A stretch of DNA of 6,262 nucleotides, from contig JABIQF010000240.1 in NCBI GenBank assembly GCA_018668095.1, forward strand, positions 1-6,262. Reading direction: 5' to 3'. The notes under the pieces were generated by a model, which saw only the letters and a program-made list of their open reading frames with translations, made no database searches and had not been told where the DNA came from. The position numbers and the translations under genes were made by a program. Of the stretch, positions 1-5,396 are shown one piece after another (position 1 is the first letter of the stretch; each line of letters opens with the position of its first letter). This DNA is from Cellvibrionales bacterium (GTDB taxonomy: Bacteria; Pseudomonadota; Gammaproteobacteria; Pseudomonadales; UBA7434).

Positions 1-1051
1 AATCCAATACAACGTTGTTAGCTTCAGCATCCCAAAACTCACTGACTAAACTCAGTAAATTACTGGAATACATTTGCGAAGCATCACGCGGTACTGAATT
101 AGGCCAATTTCCTGTGCCAACAATTTTTACACCATTAAGCTCAACAATTTTTCCTGGCTCTGAACCTTCAACATTACCACCGGTTTCGGCGGCCATATCA
201 ATAACAACACTGCCTGCTCGCATACCTTCAACAAATTCACGCGGCACAATAACGGGTGGCTTACGACCGAATACCTGCGCAGTGGTAATCACTACATCAG
301 AGGCTGCAATCACATCTTTCTGTGCTTCACGTTGTATTTGTAGCTGTTCTGGCGTTAATGCTTTGGCATAACCGTCTTTTGTTGAACCGGTTTCACCAAG
401 ATCAATTTCTAGAAATTTTGCGCCTACAGAATGAACTTGCTCAGCCACTTCTGAACGCGTATCAAAAGCGGTAACTTGTGCGCCAAGTCGCTTGGCTGTA
501 GCGATAGCTTGTAAGCCTGCAACACCAGCGCCAATAACAAAGACTTTAGCGGGCTTAAGGGTGCCGGCCGGCGTCATCATCATCGGTAAAATAGAAGGAA
601 GATAATTTGCTGCCTGCATAACCATGACATAACCAGCTAAATTAGCTTGCGAACTTAAGGCATCCATTTTTTGAGAGCGCGTGCTACGAGGAATCATTTC
701 CATACTAATGGCACTGATATTTTTTGCTTTTAAAGCATCAATTAAGGCGTGCTCATTAAAAGGATCAAGAAAGCTAACATGAATGCTGCCCGACTTAAGC
801 AATTCAACATCGGCTAAATCGGGTTTGCGTACCCGCAGTACTAAATCTGCAGCACCTAGTAAGGCGGCTCTGTCGGTTGAAAGGCTAGCACCCGCTGCTG
901 AGTAATCACTGTCGGCAAATCCGGCGCCAATACCTGCTCCGGATTCAACGCTGACTTGCGCACCCATATTGATGAGTTTTTTGACTGAATCGGGCACTAG
1001 CGCTGTACGCTTTTCGCCCTCGGCTGTTTCTTTAGGAATGGCTATAAGCAT
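1..1051 (-). CDS. pntA: NAD(P) transhydrogenase alpha (alpha-1) subunit, partial at left edge
   Basis: This encodes the NAD(H)-binding subunit of the proton-translocating transhydrogenase, which uses the proton gradient to reduce NADP+ with NADH. The reading frame from ATG at 1051 gives 350 residues beginning MLIAIPKE and is still open at the window edge. Visible features are the AlaDH/PNT N-terminal lobe with the K-R-x-A-x-x-P pattern near residues 14-20, and a loop with R122, Q127 and D130, matching the conserved Arg-Gln-Asp loop of domain I. The dinucleotide-binding GAGVAG lies at 174-179, followed by FDTR at 196-199. A MAAETGGN stretch occurs at 286-293 and VGTGNLP at 311-317. Alpha-1-only subunits are about 370-385 residues and fused PntA about 510, so the window cannot say which form this is. 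The remaining pnt genes should lie to the left. No good Shine-Dalgarno precedes the ATG; the start rests on family alignment. Alanine dehydrogenase is a related alternative, but the RQD loop favours PNT. Confidence 0.93.
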   Translation of the reverse strand, partial: MLIAIPKETAEGEKRTALVPDSVKKLINMGAQVSVESGAGIGAGFADSDYSAAGASLSTDRAALLGAADLVLRVRKPDLADVELLKSGSIHVSFLDPFNEHALIDALKAKNISAISMEMIPRSTRSQKMDALSSQANLAGYVMVMQAANYLPSILPMMMTPAGTLKPAKVFVIGAGVAGLQAIATAKRLGAQVTAFDTRSEVAEQVHSVGAKFLEIDLGETGSTKDGYAKALTPEQLQIQREAQKDVIAASDVVITTAQVFGRKPPVIVPREFVEGMRAGSVVIDMAAETGGNVEGSEPGKIVELNGVKIVGTGNWPNSVPRDASQMYSSNLLSLVSEFWDAEANNVVLD

Positions 1052-1155
1052 AAAGTTATCGATTCTTTTGTTTGCAGAATAATATTGAGAAAACGGATGC
1101 CTTGCTTGAGTTGTTAATGAATACACAAATCATAGTTTGTCATTCGAGCTCACCA

Positions 1156-1164
1156 TTTATAACA
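1156..1164 (-). promoter_or_regulatory. Possible extended -10 promoter element for pntA
   Basis: On the minus strand the sequence reads TGT-TATAAA, an extended -10 (TGn plus a 5/6 match to TATAAT), about 105 bases upstream of the pntA start. There is no recognisable -35 hexamer at the usual distance, which extended -10 promoters can tolerate. This is weak evidence in an AT-rich spacer. Confidence 0.25.
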
Positions 1165-1365
1165 TGATGTTAAGTAAGATAATTATGATCCTCGTTTGTT
1201 TGCCTAAGCAACGAAAGGTAAAACATCTTATACGGCGATTGTTACCTTGGCCATAGTCAATTAGGACACAAAACGCGTGAATCTGTAAAAATCAATCACT
1301 TAGCTTTAGATATAAGAATGCTCTATAGTTCATATAGTTATGGATGATTATTTATGGGGAGATTA

Positions 1366-1430
1366 CCACTCTAAGCGAGTGATTTTCATCTCATTGCCGA
1401 GAATTAATCGAATGAGATGAAGTTGAGTGG
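1366..1430. repeat. Nested inverted repeat with two competing pairings
   Basis: The core is a perfect 11-bp inverted repeat, TTCATCTCATT at 1385-1395 and AATGAGATGAA at 1411-1421. Three further pairs (CGA/TCG, 1398-1400 with 1408-1410) form inside after a 2-base bulge. Outside it, CCACTC at 1366-1371 can pair with GAGTGG at 1425-1430. The same left arm can instead pair with the nearer GAGTG at 1377-1381 through a 5-base loop. Neither side has a T-run, so it is not a standard intrinsic terminator. It lies about 50 bases past the stop of the 54-residue ORF. Role unknown: mRNA 3'-end stabiliser, protein-binding dyad or decayed repeat are all possible. Confidence 0.75.
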
Positions 1431-1481
1431 AAGGAGAGGCTAAATAGTGTCTTCGGTGAATTAAATCATTTTAAGGAGTAG

Positions 1482-1646
1482 CTATTTTTCTTCCAAAAGG
1501 CGACGGTCACCCTTACGGCGCTCTTCACCGACGGTATCATCAGCACCAATATTTTTCTTTCTGCGGTCATTACCACCGGCTCGTTCTTCAAGGGCTTCAT
1601 CTAGCTGCTCAAAAAGACTTAAATCCAATTCTTTTTCATCACCCAT
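1482..1646 (-). CDS. 54-residue highly charged protein of unknown function
   Basis: ATG at 1646 to TAG at 1482-1484 encodes 54 residues. I do not recognise a named family. The N-terminal half is acidic and predicted helical (MGDEKELDLSLFEQLDEALE, residues 1-20). The C-terminal half carries repeated arginine pairs: NDRRKK at 26-31, then EERRKGDRR at 41-49, ending LLEEK. There are no cysteines, no signal peptide and no membrane segment, so it should be cytosolic. The start is well supported by AGGAGT eight bases upstream. It lies 238 bases downstream of the diguanylate cyclase gene on the same strand, so it could share its transcript or have its own promoter. The RRxxxRR-type pattern resembles the arginine-rich c-di-GMP binding motifs of PilZ proteins, but no PilZ barrel can fit in 54 residues, so that link is only suggestive. 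It is likely a real gene, judged from the ribosome binding site and biased composition. Confidence 0.72.
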   Translation of the reverse strand: MGDEKELDLSLFEQLDEALEERAGGNDRRKKNIGADDTVGEERRKGDRRLLEEK

Positions 1647-1654
1647 GGGCTGCT

Positions 1655-1660
1655 ACTCCT
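1655..1660 (-). promoter_or_regulatory. Strong ribosome binding site for the 54-residue ORF
   Basis: The minus strand reads AGGAGT eight bases before the ATG at 1646. This near-consensus site at ideal spacing is the best in the window and is the main reason for calling the short ORF a gene. Confidence 0.8.
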
Positions 1661-1708
1661 AAATATTGTTTAGCTATTTATTTTCTGGCTACTTATGTTT
1701 GGCTACTG

Positions 1709-1730
1709 ATTAGTCGAGCTTCTCGCTAAT
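1709..1730. repeat. Hairpin in the spacer between the cyclase gene and the small ORF
   Basis: ATTAG-T-CGAG at 1709-1718 pairs with CTCGCTAAT at 1722-1730: nine base pairs with one bulged T and a CTT loop. It has no T-run on either side, so it is unlikely to be a complete intrinsic terminator. It would lie in the 5' leader of the small gene or in the read-through transcript from the cyclase gene. An 8-bp direct repeat, TGGCTACT, sits beside it at about 1686-1707. Confidence 0.55.
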
Positions 1731-1884
1731 ATGTCGAATGACTACTAACTAATTAGCTCACCCTTAAGTACTTACTATCTCAGTACTCGTGAGTAATTGC
1801 TTAACAGTGTAGACCATATTTAACGACTTGCTATTATTTAGACAATAAAAATTATCAAGATAAACCGTCTTTCACAAAGGTATT

Positions 1885-3450
1885 CTAATTACCTTGCGCT
1901 GCAACAAAGCAACGATCTCGGCCCAGTTGTTTAGCCTCATACATTGCCTTATCGGCGCGCCCAAAGAGTGAGCGAGCATCATCACCTTCCGAGACTTCTG
2001 CAATACCTATCGAAATGGTGACTTTTAATGGCTTTGATTTAAAATGGAATGGACAATCGCGAATCTGTACGCAAATAGCATCCATTAAAAATAATGCTGC
2101 CTTGGCATCGGTCTCTGGCAGAAGAATAACGAATTCTTCACCCCCATAACGAGCAATAAAATCAGCCAACCGTAGGCGTTGCTGCATAGTTTTGGCCAAT
2201 ACTTTTAATACTTTATCCCCGGCTAAATGCCCATAGGTATCATTGACCTGTTTAAAGAAATCCACATCGGCAACGACTAAACAGAATTTAGAACCGTAGC
2301 GCCTAGCTCGCTCTAACTCAATCGCAATTCGCCGCTCATAAGCCTCTCTATTGGGTAATTTAGTCAGCACATCACGCTCACTTCGACGTTGCTGCACTTC
2401 CACTTCAGCATGCGCCCGTGCGGCTTCACGCTCCAGTGTCTGAACTTGATGCTTGAGAACGTCAAGCTCAGCCTCATACTCAACTTGCTGCTCAAGTCGC
2501 TCAAGTTTAAATTGATCTAATTGACTAAAAACGGATGCTAAATGCGATTTAACCGATCCCTGCAAAGAGACTAATGAGCTCGCATTATCAATATCGCCAG
2601 CAAATAAGGCGATATCTTGTCGAACGGCTTTATCAAATGCTTCGCCGCCATCTAAAATAGACTTTGTCACATCACCGACACCATTAACGCCATTGCATAA
2701 ACTACTCAGCTGGTCGTTAAGGCTTTGTAAAAACAATTCAAATTCATGCTGGTCGTTATCCAGTGTCGCTATAACAACAATGCTAAGCTGCTCTAACAAC
2801 TCGGCCAATTCTGCCCAGCCTAATCCTGCACTCAACAGTTCCCGCGCTTTTTCTAGGGCGCTCTCGGTAGAGGCAAGCGGTCTAATTTGCACTAATATAT
2901 CGGCTAATATACCTTCGACTATTTCGATAATAGCTGGGTCTGGAGTCTCACTGACGTAAGCATCAGATGAATCTAAACCAGCGCTGCCTAGTTTGCTAAG
3001 CACTAAGCCTTGTAACTGCGAAAATTTAATCGGCAACAACTCTTGTTGCGACGGATTATTAATTCCTTGACGCGAATCACGCACAAAAGCAGCCAGTTGC
3101 TTACGAATTTCAAACGGAGGATTAAGCAGCAACAACTGTGCGATTCCATCACTAAAGCCCTGTAACTGCTGCTCCGCTCGATGGCGTCTGAGGTCAGCCA
3201 TATTGTTTGCCGAGCTTTCTAACTGTGCGACTAATTCCGGACTAATTGCGCCGTCATTCCCCTGCATCTGAATACGTAGTTCATCAATAATTCGGTCTAA
3301 GCTGTCATCTTGACCTTCTGCAGCTAATGATAAATAGCCTAAAGAATCATCTAAAGAATGCCGTAATTGATTTAAAACATGTTCTTTTTTATCTAACACC
3401 GACTGCAATGTTTGTATTTTTTCTTTGGGATTTCCTTTGAAAAAAAGCAT
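1885..3450 (-). CDS. dgcP: DgcP-like diguanylate cyclase (GGDEF domain)
   Basis: This makes cyclic di-GMP from two GTP. The 521-residue protein starts at ATG 3450, with AGGA five bases upstream. Residues 1-310 are a helical region without a sensor domain I recognise, and no signal peptide or membrane segment is visible. Residues about 313-358 are rich in Glu, Gln, Leu and Arg and look like a coiled coil. The GGDEF domain spans about 359-515. It holds DxLTxLxNR at 360-368, D395-V-D397 and N403-D404 of the metal and substrate site, the signature GGEEF at 436-440, and the product-inhibition site RLAD at 427-430, exactly five residues before it. Active-site and I-site residues all look intact. 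The position beside dsbA, cc4 and engB matches P. aeruginosa dgcP (PA5487), whose product is reported to work with the polar hub protein FimV. The copy here looks shorter in its N-terminal part than I recall for that protein (about 670 residues). Enzyme activity is a confident call; orthology rests mainly on synteny. Confidence 0.9.
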   Translation of the reverse strand: MLFFKGNPKEKIQTLQSVLDKKEHVLNQLRHSLDDSLGYLSLAAEGQDDSLDRIIDELRIQMQGNDGAISPELVAQLESSANNMADLRRHRAEQQLQGFSDGIAQLLLLNPPFEIRKQLAAFVRDSRQGINNPSQQELLPIKFSQLQGLVLSKLGSAGLDSSDAYVSETPDPAIIEIVEGILADILVQIRPLASTESALEKARELLSAGLGWAELAELLEQLSIVVIATLDNDQHEFELFLQSLNDQLSSLCNGVNGVGDVTKSILDGGEAFDKAVRQDIALFAGDIDNASSLVSLQGSVKSHLASVFSQLDQFKLERLEQQVEYEAELDVLKHQVQTLEREAARAHAEVEVQQRRSERDVLTKLPNREAYERRIAIELERARRYGSKFCLVVADVDFFKQVNDTYGHLAGDKVLKVLAKTMQQRLRLADFIARYGGEEFVILLPETDAKAALFLMDAICVQIRDCPFHFKSKPLKVTISIGIAEVSEGDDARSLFGRADKAMYEAKQLGRDRCFVAAQGN

Positions 3451-3500
3451 AAAAATCCTGTCTCGTCTTTAGCGTCGTATTATTAATATTATTCACTGAA

Positions 3501-3519
3501 CAATAACCAGACATTATTG
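3501..3519. repeat. Short inverted repeat upstream of dgcP, possible operator
   Basis: CAATAA at 3501-3506 and TTATTG at 3514-3519 form a perfect 6-bp dyad with a 7-base spacer, lying between the predicted promoter and the dgcP start. An 8-bp direct repeat TTCACTGA (3492-3499 and 3535-3542) flanks it. The size is typical of a repressor site, but in AT-rich DNA this could be chance. Confidence 0.25.
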
Positions 3520-3573
3520 AAGTCATAGTGCCTGTTCACTGATTCTTACTCATTAGCTCTCACTAACGCATCA

Positions 3574-3602
3574 TTGATAATAGAGTATAGAAGTAATTTC
3601 AA
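3574..3602 (-). promoter_or_regulatory. Probable sigma-70 promoter of dgcP
   Basis: Reading leftward, TTGAAA (3597-3602; 4 of 6 matches to TTGACA) and TATCAA (3574-3579; 4 of 6 to TATAAT) are separated by exactly 17 bases. It lies just past the dsbA terminator, giving a leader of roughly 115 bases before the dgcP ATG. This suggests dgcP is transcribed independently of cc4-dsbA. Confidence 0.5.
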
Positions 3603-3614
3603 AATCTAAAAGCC

Positions 3615-3645
3615 AAAAAAAACCGCTGAAATCAGCGGTTTTTTT
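3615..3645 (-). terminator. Rho-independent terminator after dsbA (bidirectional)
   Basis: A perfect stem, CCGCTGA at 3623-3629 with TCAGCGG at 3632-3638, is flanked by eight A's at 3615-3622 and seven T's at 3639-3645. Read on the minus strand, the stem is followed by a run of eight T's, ending about 17 bases after the dsbA stop. The symmetry means it would also stop transcription from the other side. It separates the cc4-dsbA transcript from dgcP. Confidence 0.95.
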
Positions 3646-3661
3646 AAATCAAACTGTCGAT

Positions 3662-4318
3662 TTACTTAGCTTGACGCTCAAGCTCCACCAGATAATTGAC
3701 CACATCTAGCATGCCTGCCTGACTACCCGCCATACGCGTACTGATTCGGTACTTACCATTAACGACCATTTCTGGCGTGCCTTGAATAAGATAGTTTTTA
3801 CGTGTCCGTTTTTCGCCCTGTGAAACCTTGCTCATAATACCAAAGGCATTCACCTTTTTAGTAAAGTCTTCTTCGCTTACGCCATACTTAGCGAAAATAG
3901 CTGCAAACTTATTTTGATCGGCTAACTTTGGACTTTTTGCTAATAGCGCGAAAATTTCATTATGAAATTCACGCGGCAAATTAAAGGCCTCGGCCGTATA
4001 GTAAACATTGGCATGCAGACGCATAAAATCACGCCAAACGGCAGGCGTTTTCGCAAAAATCACATCATCGGCAATCGTCTCTTTCCACTTAGCGAGTAAT
4101 GGCTCTATGGCATAGCAATGTGAACAGCCATACCAAAAAACCTCCATCACTTCTATTTTATTGGGATCCAAGGTTCTGGCTGGATTCGATAGCACTTCGT
4201 AATGCGTACCCGCTTCATATTTCGCCGCAACGGCTGTATCTTCAGCACAAGCAGACTGCGTTAAAATTAATGTCGGTAGTAGTAATAAAAGTGCTGCCAT
4301 GCGGCGTACTATTGTCAT
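3662..4318 (-). CDS. dsbA: Periplasmic thiol:disulfide oxidoreductase DsbA
   Basis: DsbA introduces disulfide bonds into exported proteins and is reoxidised by DsbB. The start chosen is ATG 4318 (218 residues), with AAGGA nine bases upstream; a TTG three codons earlier is less likely. Residues 1-25 form a Sec signal peptide: RR near the start, a leucine-rich core, and probable cleavage after SACA. The cysteine at 24 lacks a proper lipobox, so this is not read as a lipoprotein. The thioredoxin fold begins near residue 54, with VFWYGCSHC at 60-68 placing the catalytic pair at C65 and C68. A helical insert follows, and the cis-proline loop is GTPEMVVNG at 180-188 (P182). Only these two cysteines remain in the mature protein. 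The dipeptide between them is Ser-His rather than the Pro-His of E. coli DsbA. It lies 91 bases after cytochrome c4 and is probably cotranscribed. Confidence 0.96.
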   Translation of the reverse strand: MTIVRRMAALLLLLPTLILTQSACAEDTAVAAKYEAGTHYEVLSNPARTLDPNKIEVMEVFWYGCSHCYAIEPLLAKWKETIADDVIFAKTPAVWRDFMRLHANVYYTAEAFNLPREFHNEIFALLAKSPKLADQNKFAAIFAKYGVSEEDFTKKVNAFGIMSKVSQGEKRTRKNYLIQGTPEMVVNGKYRISTRMAGSQAGMLDVVNYLVELERQAK

Positions 4319-4345
4319 TGCTTCCAATCCTTCTTTAATAATCGC

Positions 4346-4362
4346 TCAACCACTATGGTTGA
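4346..4362. repeat. Perfect hairpin in the cc4-dsbA spacer
   Basis: TCAACCA at 4346-4352 pairs with TGGTTGA at 4356-4362 around a 3-base loop. On the minus strand it is followed by GCGATTATT, not a T-run, so it is unlikely to terminate fully between cc4 and dsbA. It could tune the ratio of the two products by mRNA processing or partial attenuation. It sits 11 bases upstream of the dsbA ribosome binding site. Confidence 0.5.
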
Positions 4363-4409
4363 CTTCGCGTTCTATAAATTAACGCCTTTAAACTCGTTAG
4401 GCTAATGGA

Positions 4410-5027
4410 TTATTTTCTAAGACCCGCCACGTAGCTAGCAACCGCTTGGATTTCGTTCTCATTCATTCGTTCCGCGATGCCGCGCATTACCATACTCTGG
4501 CCATCGTTATTACGCGAACCCACTGAAAAATAACGTAATTGCGTAGCTAGGTACTCGGCATGCTGGCCGGCAATCATTGGGAATCCGGCTGGTGCATTGC
4601 CACCACCGGCAGGTCCGTGACAACCAGTACATGATGGAATGCCACGTTCATGATTACCGTTGCGATAAATCTCTTCACCTAACTCAACCCACTTTGCTTC
4701 AGCCACGCCATCAGTTTGTGTTTGGCCAGCATAGTAAGCGGCAATATCGGCTAAATCAGCATCATTAAAATTATCGAGCTGCCCCGTCATCATCGCAATA
4801 ACTCGATCACCGCGCTGCACATCTTTTAATTGCTTATAAAGATATTTTTCACCTTGTCCGGCCAACTTAGGATTAGAAGGTATTAAGCTATTGCCATCAT
4901 TGCCATGACAAGCGCCACAACTAGCAACTTTATTCTTACCTGCGCTAGCATTTCCACCGGCTTGCGCCACAGCGGCTAATGAAAGGCTAAGTAAGACCAC
5001 AAAAAAAGCGTTAGAAAAGTGTTTCAT
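4410..5027 (-). CDS. cc4: Diheme cytochrome c4
   Basis: This is a periplasmic, usually membrane-associated, diheme c-type cytochrome that carries electrons towards terminal oxidases. The start chosen is ATG 5027 (205 residues), preceded by GGAAGA; an in-frame TTG at 5039 overlaps that site and would delay the signal sequence. Residues 1-23 are a Sec signal peptide ending AVAQA. There are two homologous cytochrome c lobes. Lobe 1 has heme site CGACH at 37-41, with the axial methionine at M79 or M80. Lobe 2 has CTGCH at 133-137, with its axial methionine at about M179-M181. Each lobe has a heme site followed by P-x-[IL]-A-G-Q (53-58, 150-155) and ends in an A-x-Y helix (AAYYAG at 96-101, ASYVAG at 197-202), showing internal duplication. 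Length fits the family (about 190-210). Heme attachment would need the Ccm system, and the neighbouring DsbA may oxidise its CXXCH cysteines first. Confidence 0.96.
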   Translation of the reverse strand: MKHFSNAFFVVLLSLSLAAVAQAGGNASAGKNKVASCGACHGNDGNSLIPSNPKLAGQGEKYLYKQLKDVQRGDRVIAMMTGQLDNFNDADLADIAAYYAGQTQTDGVAEAKWVELGEEIYRNGNHERGIPSCTGCHGPAGGGNAPAGFPMIAGQHAEYLATQLRYFSVGSRNNDGQSMVMRGIAERMNENEIQAVASYVAGLRK

Positions 5028-5067
5028 TTTATCTTCCAAAATTTGATCTATTGATGAATTATCGTAA

Positions 5068-5090
5068 ATTCGATGCGGTGAGCCGCGAAT
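5068..5090 (-). repeat. Hairpin in the cc4 mRNA leader
   Basis: In plus coordinates, ATTC (5068-5071) and GCGG (5075-5078) pair with GAAT (5087-5090) and CCGC (5083-5086): eight base pairs, a 4-base loop and a 3-base bulge. It falls between the predicted cc4 promoter and the start codon, about 40 bases upstream of the ATG. No T-run follows. It may affect translation or stability. Confidence 0.4.
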
Positions 5091-5139
5091 ACATGGCGAC
5101 TTTTCACTAAAACGGCCCGCATTCTACCATCGACATCTA

Positions 5140-5167
5140 ATTATAGGTCCAGATATTTTGCTGTGCA
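5140..5167 (-). promoter_or_regulatory. Probable sigma-70 promoter of cc4-dsbA
   Basis: Reading leftward, a perfect -10 TATAAT (5140-5145) lies 16 bases from TGCACA (5162-5167), which shares four of six positions with TTGACA. The predicted start, near 5133, gives a leader of roughly 105 bases before the cc4 ATG. Confidence 0.55.
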
Positions 5168-5216
5168 TATTGCTAAACATTTGAGCAATCCGCTCCTGTC
5201 ATGCCCTTATTTCAAC

Positions 5217-5244
5217 TTCACATGACATCTTACACCCTTATAAA
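5217..5244 (+). promoter_or_regulatory. Probable upstream promoter of engB
   Basis: TTCACA (5217-5222; 5 of 6 to TTGACA) and TATAAA (5239-5244; 5 of 6 to TATAAT) are separated by 16 bases on the plus strand. Transcription would begin near 5251, about 145 bases before engB. Confidence 0.45.
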
Positions 5245-5291
5245 TGGCAATCTGCAATACACTGATCGTCTAGAAACGGCCATCTTATAGG

Positions 5292-5297
5292 TATAAT
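5292..5297 (+). promoter_or_regulatory. Consensus -10 box, probable downstream promoter of engB
   Basis: A perfect TATAAT on the plus strand, about 100 bases before engB. No good -35 hexamer is seen at 16-18 bases upstream, so it may be weak or depend on an activator. The dyad ATAGCT/AGCTAT at 5296-5320 overlaps the predicted start of transcription and could bind a regulator. Confidence 0.4.
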
Positions 5298-5396
5298 AGC
5301 TATGTTTACGATTAAGCTATACGATATGCCGCATTTCAAAGCAGCCATTTTAACGTCCAGCTGCGCACTGCATTTATTAAGCAATACAATAATTTG

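Larger units (their letters stand above)
1052..1481. other. Gene-free AT-rich intergenic region between pntA and the 54-residue ORF
   Basis: I see no credible gene in this 430-base stretch. It should hold the pntA promoter, reading leftward, and the 3' end of the small minus-strand gene. It contains a 7-bp direct repeat TATAGTT at 1324-1330 and 1333-1339, and the nested inverted repeat at 1366-1430 listed separately. Short plus-strand ORFs at 1164 (30 codons) and 1340 (26 codons) lack ribosome binding sites. No clear intrinsic terminator for the small gene is present: none of the hairpins is followed by a T-run in either direction. Confidence 0.7.
5028..5396. other. Divergent cc4-engB control region
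   Basis: This 369-base spacer separates two genes that point away from each other. It holds a TATAAT promoter reading left (5140-5167) and two candidate promoters reading right (5217-5244 and a TATAAT at 5292-5297). It also contains the leader hairpin at 5068-5090 and a 6-bp dyad, ATAGCT 5296-5301 with AGCTAT 5315-5320, at the predicted engB transcription start. I see no FNR/ANR-type TTGAT-N4-ATCAA box, although cytochrome genes often have one. A possible 31-codon upstream ORF is described in the findings. Confidence 0.65.

Noticed and set aside
15..371. 118-codon plus-strand open frame
   Set aside because: It lies wholly opposite the pntA coding frame, has a low-complexity Ser/Thr-rich product, and shows no ribosome binding site. 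It is a shadow of pntA.
1164..1259. 30-codon plus-strand ORF with a hydrophobic start and basic end
   Set aside because: It looks toxin-like in composition, but there is no ribosome binding site and no antitoxin or sRNA partner visible. It is too short to support.
1340..1420. 26-codon plus-strand ORF across the inverted repeat
   Set aside because: There is no ribosome binding site, and it spans a structured repeat. Chance ORF.
1844..1863. Possible terminator after dgcP
   Set aside because: On the minus strand TTATC-TT-GATAA is followed by T's, but the stem is only five AT-rich pairs with a 2-base loop, too weak to call.
2693..2959. 88-codon plus-strand open frame inside dgcP
   Set aside because: It is antisense to well-formed dgcP coding sequence, with a Ser/Asn-rich product and no recognisable domain.
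4099..4338. 79-codon plus-strand open frame over dsbA
   Set aside because: It is antisense to the dsbA signal peptide and active-site codons, with no domain and no start signals.
4577..4768. 63-codon plus-strand open frame over cytochrome c4
   Set aside because: It is antisense to the cc4 heme 2 region. The His/Gln-rich product is a shadow translation.
5041..5060. FNR/ANR-like box upstream of cc4
   Set aside because: Two TTGAT half-sites are present, but in direct rather than inverted orientation, so the site does not match TTGAT-N4-ATCAA.
5201..5290. 29-codon plus-strand ORF in the cc4-engB spacer
   Set aside because: There is no ribosome binding site, and the predicted engB promoter lies within it.
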